Notes under the pieces: model-generated
What the model was told of the DNA's origin: nothing
The model's database searches: none
Seen by the model: the letters and a program-made list of their open reading frames with translations, nothing else
In this document: piece by piece, positions 23,341-28,617 of the stretch
Layout: each line of letters opens with the position of its first letter
Numbering within the stretch: position 1 is the first letter of the stretch
Position numbers and translations under genes: made by a program
Assembly (NCBI GenBank): GCA_002396885.1
Contig: DGXY01000074.1
Coordinates: 363 to 28,979 of the forward strand
DNA: 28,617 nucleotides
Direction of reading: 5' to 3'
From: Akkermansiaceae bacterium UBA5020
Lineage (GTDB): Bacteria > Verrucomicrobiota > Verrucomicrobiia > Verrucomicrobiales > DEV007

Positions 23341-26300
23341 TTACTTTTTCGGAGCGATGCCGAGTTCGTTGATTAGGTTCAGTTCCTCTTCCGGAGTCAC
23401 CTTGAGCTGTGTTTTCATCTCGGGAATCTCTCGGCGCAGGCGGGTAAGAGCCCCAGAGGGCCCATCCTTCGTCTCGTCAAGCGCCTGCCATTGGTAGAGA
23501 TACTTCACACAGAGTTTGTAGAGGGTCAGTTCGCTTTTCCGCTTCACGGCAATGGAGAGCGGGTCGTTCACCGGCATGGCACTGATTTCCGCGAGGCTGT
23601 TCGGAATGTAGCGCTCCCAGGCTTGAGTCACCCAATCGTGGTAGGCGGCGTAGGTCGAGACGACGGAGAGATAGGATCGGTTGGCGTTGCCGGGATCACC
23701 GAGTTCGTCATAGACGAGACCCATCTTGAAGGCTGCCTCCGCCCGCTTCGCCCGGTCTTTGCCAAAGAATTCCTTTTCCTTGTTGATGACGTCGAGGGCC
23801 TCGAGCGCATCCTTCCACTCCTTCTCCTTCATGTGGAGATCCGCCAGATTCAGATAAGCCTGAGGTTTGAGCGGCTTGCTGTCATCCGAAGCGTCCACCA
23901 CGATGCGGCGGAAACGTTCGCGGGCCGACTGGACCTTTGCGGGATCCGCCGCGCGCATCTCGATCTTGCCCAACTCCATCTCGGCGGGTCCCTTGAAGGC
24001 TGCCGCTTCGGGATTGGTCCGGGCGAGGAGCTCTTCAAAGTAGGGAACCCCCAGGAACGGGTTGTCCGTGCCGGCGAAATAGAGACCGATCTGCTGGAGG
24101 GCGAACTCGGAGAGATCTCGCTTTTCGAAAAGCCGGAGCTCTTCAAACACGGCGGCGATCTGAGTCTCGATCGCGGCAAATTCCGGAGATTCCTTGCCCT
24201 TCCCCTTGCGCGACTCCTGCAGGACGATGACCTGCTGGATCTTGAGCCAGGTCTGCAAGGCCTGATTGGCAGGATCGATTCCCGGGAACTCCTTGAGAGT
24301 GGCGACGGTTTTTTCCACCCCACGGATCCGAACCGATGCTTCGCTGTAGGACCCGATCGCCTGCCGGAGAAGATTGAGATCCTGCTCCTCAGCCGGCTTG
24401 CTGCCGAGCATTAGGATCATCTTCTCAACCTGGGTCAGCGCTTCCTCGCCGCGACCAGCGCCCTCGAGGTATTCGAGAGCAAAGACCGAGATCTGTGGTT
24501 CATAGGTCGTGCCGGCATAGTCAGGGAAGAAGGCATCATATTGGGCGAGCCCCTTTTCGATGGCCTCGTCCTGGAAGTAGATGTCGGCGCTCTTCCAGAT
24601 CGCTTCGGCGACGACCTGCTTGTGGAAGTCGCTCCGGTCGGGATCGCTCGCTTGCGCCGTTTTGCCTCCTTCGATCGCCGCCAGATAGGCATCCAGACCT
24701 TCCTGCCGCATCTTCGCCGCTTCCTCCTCCTGCTCCTTGCCCAGACGACCGGACTGCACGATGAGGGCATCCCCCTTCAGGTTCAAGGAACGTCCCACCT
24801 GGATCGAATTCGGCCGGAGGGCGACCAGTTTAACGACGTTGGCAATGGCCGCGGGATAATCCTCGAGATTGTAGCGGGCCACCGCGAGGTCAGCATAGGC
24901 GGCGTCGAGGAAGCGCTCCGACTCGGCATAGGACTTGAGAAAATCCTCATACTGCTCCGCCGCCTCGCGCATTTTGTTCAAGACCAGCGAATTGCTCGCA
25001 CGGTGGAACATCGCAATTTCGCGGTTGGGACCGTCGGGATAAGCCTTCACATATTCTCCGAAAGGCACCTCCGCCTCGGCGTGCTTCCGGAGGGAATACA
25101 AGGCGAGAGGATAGAGCGAATCGGCCAACTCGCGCTCGGCGGCTCCCAGTGCGTGACGCTCGCGGACGAGTTTGGCGATCTCGGTCACCTGATCATATTC
25201 CTTCGAGGTGAAGAGCGACTGGAGCATGAACGTGGAGACATTGTTCCGTAGGGAATGGTCCTCCGGCATCTCACTCATGAAGGTCTCACCGAAATACTGC
25301 GCCCCTGAATAGTCGCCGAGAAGGGCGGAGAGGCGGGCCGCTTCGTGCAACACTTCGGCCCGAGTCGCCACCGGGAACTCTTTGTATTGCTCGGCGAGGT
25401 TCCAGTAAATGGCGCGGGGAGCATGGAGATTCCCCATGCGCTCGTAGCAGTTCGCGATAAGACGGAGGGTCTCGGCATCGGGATGAATCTCGGCCTTCTC
25501 ACGCTCGGCGAGCTGATCGAGGATCGCCTTGAACTGGGAAGGCACCCCTCCACCGATGGGCTGGCGGGCGACGGAAAGGTTCACATCGTTGCGGATGTCC
25601 TCGATCGTGGGGATGTAGGAGAAGTAGCGGAGGGCGAGCGAATAGAGCGCGGCCTTGGTGGACTCGAAGCCAAGCTTGCGGAGGCGATCGACGAAACCAA
25701 AACGAAACTGATCGAGAGGCTCGAGGTGGATGAGCGCCTCGTTCTCATCGAGGAAGAGGTGGGCGCGATCGGAAATCTTCTCGATGGCCGCATCATCCGC
25801 ACCGGCGGAGGCCGCTTGATCCACCCAAACGAGACCCAGTTCGAGAATTCCCTGCATGAGGAACTGAGGACTGACTTTCCAGGCTTCGCGGTTGTCAAAG
25901 AGCTCTTGGATCGACTTGATTCCCTCTTCGACACGGCCCAGCTTCATCAGCGAGCCGCCGTAGCGGAGTTTGAAACTGTTGCGCACCTGCGCCAATTCAT
26001 CCGGCAACGGATTCGAGGCGATGTACTCGTCGTAGAGACGGATCGCCTCCCCGTGGTTTCCGAGCTGAGCCTCACAGAAACCGAGCTGGAACTTGGCGAT
26101 GCTCTCACGCGGATTCGTCGACTTGATCGGCGACTCCACTTTCTTGGCCGTCTCCGCCGCGTTGATACAATCAGTGAAAGCCTTCTTGGCATCCTCCCAA
26201 CGCTGCTGGGGCAGGAGCGTCATGCCGTAATCGAAAATGAGGCCGCCGGCCTGCGCTCCGTAATCTTCAAAAAGGGTCTCGAGCCCTCCCGAAAGATCGA

Positions 26301-26496
26301 ACATACGTTCGAAGGTCTTCGACGCCTCCTCGGGCTTGCCGGACATGTTGAGTTCGACCGCCTTTTGGTAGAGTGCCTCGACACTGACGTCTTCCTCCGC
26401 AGCCGCTGCCTGGCCATAGAGAGGAGAAAGGTTTCCGAGCGACCACGCCACGACCGCGAAGGCGGAGAGAAGGAGGAACTGAGATCGAAGATTCAT
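23341..26496 (-). CDS. Large secreted tetratricopeptide-repeat protein
   Basis: This 1051-residue protein begins with a signal peptide (to about residue 29, ending LYGQ). The rest is alpha-helical with many TPR-like units, for example ALYQKAVELNMSGKPEEASK (about 41-60), GNHGEAIRLYDEYIASNP and DYPAAIANVVKLVALRPNS. These make a superhelical scaffold for protein binding. There are no further membrane segments and no haem, metal or catalytic motifs. The gene lies directly downstream of an ExbB-ExbD-ExbD cluster. TPR proteins often accompany such motors in PVC and Bacteroidetes genomes, where they are thought to link the motor to envelope partners. That role is inferred here. The 5' gap from the second exbD (219 bases) contains a short ORF and a hairpin. 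Confidence 0.78.
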   Translation of the reverse strand: MNLRSQFLLLSAFAVVAWSLGNLSPLYGQAAAAEEDVSVEALYQKAVELNMSGKPEEASKTFERMFDLSGGLETLFEDYGAQAGGLIFDYGMTLLPQQRWEDAKKAFTDCINAAETAKKVESPIKSTNPRESIAKFQLGFCEAQLGNHGEAIRLYDEYIASNPLPDELAQVRNSFKLRYGGSLMKLGRVEEGIKSIQELFDNREAWKVSPQFLMQGILELGLVWVDQAASAGADDAAIEKISDRAHLFLDENEALIHLEPLDQFRFGFVDRLRKLGFESTKAALYSLALRYFSYIPTIEDIRNDVNLSVARQPIGGGVPSQFKAILDQLAEREKAEIHPDAETLRLIANCYERMGNLHAPRAIYWNLAEQYKEFPVATRAEVLHEAARLSALLGDYSGAQYFGETFMSEMPEDHSLRNNVSTFMLQSLFTSKEYDQVTEIAKLVRERHALGAAERELADSLYPLALYSLRKHAEAEVPFGEYVKAYPDGPNREIAMFHRASNSLVLNKMREAAEQYEDFLKSYAESERFLDAAYADLAVARYNLEDYPAAIANVVKLVALRPNSIQVGRSLNLKGDALIVQSGRLGKEQEEEAAKMRQEGLDAYLAAIEGGKTAQASDPDRSDFHKQVVAEAIWKSADIYFQDEAIEKGLAQYDAFFPDYAGTTYEPQISVFALEYLEGAGRGEEALTQVEKMILMLGSKPAEEQDLNLLRQAIGSYSEASVRIRGVEKTVATLKEFPGIDPANQALQTWLKIQQVIVLQESRKGKGKESPEFAAIETQIAAVFEELRLFEKRDLSEFALQQIGLYFAGTDNPFLGVPYFEELLARTNPEAAAFKGPAEMELGKIEMRAADPAKVQSARERFRRIVVDASDDSKPLKPQAYLNLADLHMKEKEWKDALEALDVINKEKEFFGKDRAKRAEAAFKMGLVYDELGDPGNANRSYLSVVSTYAAYHDWVTQAWERYIPNSLAEISAMPVNDPLSIAVKRKSELTLYKLCVKYLYQWQALDETKDGPSGALTRLRREIPEMKTQLKVTPEEELNLINELGIAPKK

Positions 26497-26534
26497 CTGT
26501 GTGGGGGAGAGTTTAAAAGAGGGAAGGTGAATCC

Positions 26535-26553
26535 GGCCCGGATCGACCGGGCC
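26535..26553 (-). terminator. Hairpin between the exbD and TPR genes
   Basis: GGCCCGG (26535-26541) and CCGGGCC (26547-26553) form a seven-pair stem around a five-base loop. It starts directly after the stop codon of the possible short ORF at 26554-26679. There is no T-tract on the minus strand, so partial termination or RNA processing within the operon is more likely than full termination. Confidence 0.45.
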
Positions 26554-26679
26554 TCAAACCCGGGATTCCGCTTCCGGAAGAAGGAAGAATGGAGGCGGGT
26601 TGGAGGCACCGGAACCAGATTCCAGTGAATCAAATCCACCCGGAGGGCAGTCGTCTTTGGAGAAGAATGCTTTGGTCAT
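26554..26679 (-). CDS. Possible small ORF (41 residues), function unknown
   Basis: An ATG at 26679 is preceded on the minus strand by AGGGAAG, a good Shine-Dalgarno site, and the frame ends with TGA at 26554-26556. The predicted peptide begins MTKAFFSKDDCPPGGFD and is rich in Ser, Pro and Gly, with one Cys. About half of its codons end in G or C, which is below the surrounding genes, so coding support is modest. It sits between exbD and the TPR gene and ends exactly where a hairpin begins. It could be a leader peptide, a small operon partner or chance. Confidence 0.35.
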   Translation of the reverse strand: MTKAFFSKDDCPPGGFDSLESGSGASNPPPFFLLPEAESRV

Positions 26680-26715
26680 GTCTTCCCTGCGGGATGGTCC
26701 GGCAATCCGCCGAGG

Positions 26716-27171
26716 CTACTTGTCTTCGCTGAAGCCGGTGATCGTGACTTTGCTGATATCGACAGTTGGGTCCGCCAGCGCGTTCAAGATGTCCACGAAG
26801 CGCTGTCCTTTCGAGGCATCATCGGCGGCAATGATCACCATCGGCTCAGACTCGGTCAATCTCGCACTTTCGACATAGGTGCGCAGCCGATCCATCAACA
26901 TCGGCACATCCCGCGTGGCTGCATCCGTATCGAGCACCTCATCATTAAGCACGACATGCCCAGCAGCGTTGACCTGAATGGTCATCATGTCGATTTCCAC
27001 CTTGGAACTTCCATCAGACATGCTTGAAGGCATGGTCATGGCCAAATCGGCTTCGGTCGGCTCGAGCGTGGAGGTGACAAGGAAATAAATGAGAAGCAGG
27101 AAGCTCATGTCGATCATCGGCGACATGTCGAGGAGCGGATCCGGCTCGGATGGAAGGGGTTTTCTTGCCAT
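26716..27171 (-). CDS. exbD: ExbD/TolR-type biopolymer transport protein (second copy)
   Basis: The product is 151 residues from the ATG at 27171. A short cytoplasmic N-terminus (MARKPLPSEPDPLLDMSP) leads into one membrane helix containing the essential aspartate (D21 in PMIDMSFLLLIYFLVTS). The remainder is a periplasmic domain with LNDEVLDTD and VIIAADDASKGQRFVDILNA, the usual ExbD core. An upstream TTG at 27201 would create an overlap with the first exbD but has no merit over the ATG. The Asp is needed to couple proton flow to rotation in ExbBD/TolQR motors. Tandem, different exbD genes usually give a heteromeric shaft. It is downstream of exbB and the first exbD on the same strand. Confidence 0.88.
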   Translation of the reverse strand: MARKPLPSEPDPLLDMSPMIDMSFLLLIYFLVTSTLEPTEADLAMTMPSSMSDGSSKVEIDMMTIQVNAAGHVVLNDEVLDTDAATRDVPMLMDRLRTYVESARLTESEPMVIIAADDASKGQRFVDILNALADPTVDISKVTITGFSEDK

Positions 27172-27193
27172 TTTGTAGAAACTTGAAGGCCAA

Positions 27194-27637
27194 TCATTCA
27201 ACCGACATACTTCCGAAAATCACTTCACTGACCCCAGCCTCTCCAGCTGCTTGAATCACTTTCTTGATATCGCGCGTGTCGACGTTCTTGTCGGCGCGCA
27301 GGTTGAGCCGAGTGGGGATCCCCTTTTCCTCGTTGCTCACGCGCACTTGATCGACGTAGTCTTGAATCGCCTCTGAGGTCGGCAGTTCGTCTTCATTCTG
27401 CCCGAAGACCGAGCCATCTGCGAGAACATTGATCACAACACGGCCCGAAGCCTCTTTGGCGACCTGGGCGTTTTTCGCAACCGGAGGATCCACGCGGCGA
27501 TCGATCTGGACGGTAATCAAGTGCGACGCCACCATGAAGAAGACCAAGAGAAGGAAGGTCAGGTCGATCATGGGGGACATGTCGAGCGGCACCCCGTCTT
27601 CGGTTTCCTGCACCGCCCGTTTCTTCGTCGAAGCCAT
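27194..27637 (-). CDS. exbD: ExbD/TolR-type biopolymer transport protein (first copy)
   Basis: This 147-residue protein has an N-terminal cytoplasmic segment (MASTKKRAVQETEDGVPLDM), then a helix with the proton-coupling aspartate D25 in PMIDLTFLLLVFFMVA. A periplasmic domain follows, ending in NVDTRDIKKVIQAAGEAGVSEVIFGSM. The soluble part carries the ExbD pattern of a strand with Arg-Ala-Asp-Lys (LNLRADKNVDTRDI). The gap to the exbB stop is about 51 bases, and the second exbD begins 22 bases later. The two ExbD copies differ mainly in their periplasmic halves, so they may recognise different partners. Confidence 0.9.
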   Translation of the reverse strand: MASTKKRAVQETEDGVPLDMSPMIDLTFLLLVFFMVASHLITVQIDRRVDPPVAKNAQVAKEASGRVVINVLADGSVFGQNEDELPTSEAIQDYVDQVRVSNEEKGIPTRLNLRADKNVDTRDIKKVIQAAGEAGVSEVIFGSMSVE

Positions 27638-27688
27638 ACGGAAGTAAATGCTACAGATTGATCGTTGCTTTCACGAAGGTCACCGGAA

Positions 27689-28537
27689 TCAGACTTCCGT
27701 GATGCCTTCCGGCACCCGGGCGAGGGCCTGGTCGGCATTTACCGAAGCAATTGCCGCCTCAATTCCTTCGATCGCAACCTGCTGCGCGTCACTCACAAGA
27801 AGATTGTATCGGTTCTTGAAGCCGTAGAAGAGGAAAATGGCGGGAATTGCCACGACCAGGCCGCCCGCCGTCGTGATCAGCGCGAGAGAGATGTTACCGG
27901 CGAGAGCGGCGGGATCCGAGCCACCACTGAGACCCATCGAGTCGAAGGCCAGCACCATCCCCGCCACCGTTCCGAAGAGGCCCAACATCGTTGCCCCTTG
28001 GGCAATGACCGAAAGATATCCGATCAAGGTCATCGTACCGAGGTTCTCTCGAACCACGAAATCCGCAATGGCGTCCTCCACCTTGCCGCGCCCAAGGGAC
28101 TCGGCGTCAGTCGCATCAACGTTCAGATACGAACTGGTCACGAGGCGCCCGAGGAAGGAAGTGTCCTGAGCGGCAGCGTCGATGGCACTGCGAACCCGGA
28201 CCTCGGACATGAACCCCATGATTTGGTCCTGCAGATTCTTCGGGATAAACTTCCGTCGTCCCAATTGCAAGGCTAGAAACACCGAGAGGGCGATCATCCA
28301 AACCGAGAGGAGCCCGATGGGAAGCATGAAGATCCCGCCACCGATGATCATGTCCATCAAGGTGGTTTTCTTGGGCGCTTCTTCCGCGGCACCATCCGCA
28401 GCGACGGGCGCAGCAGCCGCAGGCGCGGCGGCATCTTGGCTCCATCCGAGTTCAGGAGCCATCGAGGCGACAAAGACCAAAAGACCGAATGTGAGAATCC
28501 AGCGCTGAAGGGAACGGGGGAACAAATAAGAGGACAT
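27689..28537 (-). CDS. exbB: MotA/TolQ/ExbB proton channel family protein
   Basis: The product is 282 residues from the ATG at 28537. An ATG at 28588 in the same frame would add 17 residues, and neither has a clear Shine-Dalgarno site. An N-terminal signal-like helix (about 12-28) and an Ala/Pro-rich linker precede three channel helices at about 62-92, 175-205 and 218-246. The signature TMLGLFGTVAGM and the downstream AGGLVVAIPAIFLFYGF are typical of ExbB/TolQ. It should form the pentameric stator that drives the two ExbD proteins, using the proton-motive force. The N-terminal signal and low-complexity extension are seen in PVC members. The operon promoter is probably just beyond the window edge. 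Confidence 0.88.
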   Translation of the reverse strand: MSSYLFPRSLQRWILTFGLLVFVASMAPELGWSQDAAAPAAAAPVAADGAAEEAPKKTTLMDMIIGGGIFMLPIGLLSVWMIALSVFLALQLGRRKFIPKNLQDQIMGFMSEVRVRSAIDAAAQDTSFLGRLVTSSYLNVDATDAESLGRGKVEDAIADFVVRENLGTMTLIGYLSVIAQGATMLGLFGTVAGMVLAFDSMGLSGGSDPAALAGNISLALITTAGGLVVAIPAIFLFYGFKNRYNLLVSDAQQVAIEGIEAAIASVNADQALARVPEGITEV

Positions 28538-28617
28538 CAGTTGTTTGGTTAGACTTTTAGGGATCGGCAGGCTCCGCTTTTGATGCATTTTCAGGAAAGA
28601 GTAAAGAAAAAAAATGC

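Noticed and set aside
25345..26628. 427-codon plus-strand frame opposite the TPR gene
   Set aside because: It is antisense to a gene with a signal peptide and readable TPR motifs.
27172..27201. TTG start for the second exbD, overlapping the first
   Set aside because: The ATG at 27171 gives the usual short N-terminus before the proton-coupling helix.

Overview
The window is about 28.6 kb of GC-rich, gene-dense bacterial chromosome. The families point to the phylum Verrucomicrobiota (PVC superphylum). They include PVC-type c-haem proteins, a planctomycete-cytochrome/DUF1549/DUF1553 protein next to a DUF1501 protein, a PVC-style ECF sigma factor with a FecR anti-sigma partner, a PmoA-like DUF6807 protein, a DUF1080 domain and a RAYT with palindromic flanks. 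I cannot name a genus from sequence alone. No rRNA, tRNA, CRISPR array, prophage or plasmid backbone was seen.

Layout. 1-2060 is accessory: the tail of an unknown protein, a 2-oxoglutarate/Fe(II) dioxygenase, a 23-codon fossil of a DMT/DUF486 membrane protein gene, and a VapBC toxin-antitoxin pair with a palindrome directly upstream. 2082-3007 is a RAYT transposase gene bracketed by two copies of a double-hairpin repeat. 3054-6860 encodes a very large secreted protein joining a DUF1080 domain, a jelly-roll-like domain, a sorbosone-dehydrogenase-like propeller and a c-type haem domain. 6903-12698 holds a phosphoesterase, a DUF6807 protein, an extended-SDR epimerase, a secreted FAD oxidoreductase with a golvesin-like C-terminus, and a CYTH protein. 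12780-19635 is one + strand module: ECF sigma factor, FecR/DNRLRE anti-sigma protein (ATGA overlap), a three-part PSCyt1-DUF1549-DUF1553 protein with a LamG-like insertion, and a Tat-type DUF1501 protein. 19696-22191 has a TauE/SafE permease, a 5'-truncated VCBS/FG-GAP gene and a small membrane protein. 22207-28537 is a minus-strand ExbB-ExbD-ExbD cluster followed by a possible 41-codon ORF, a hairpin and two secreted repeat proteins.

How the parts may work together (inference). The DUF1080/haem protein, the DUF6807 protein, the FAD oxidoreductase and the ECF module suit periplasmic oxidation and breakdown of complex glycans. The ECF/FecR pair would sense substrate or cell-surface state. The ExbBD motor with its large repeat proteins would supply proton-motive-force-driven envelope work. 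The most unusual items are the single-polypeptide DUF1080-dehydrogenase-cytochrome, the composite repeats around the RAYT, and the two odd architectures inside the ECF module (FecR-DNRLRE, and LamG inside DUF1553).
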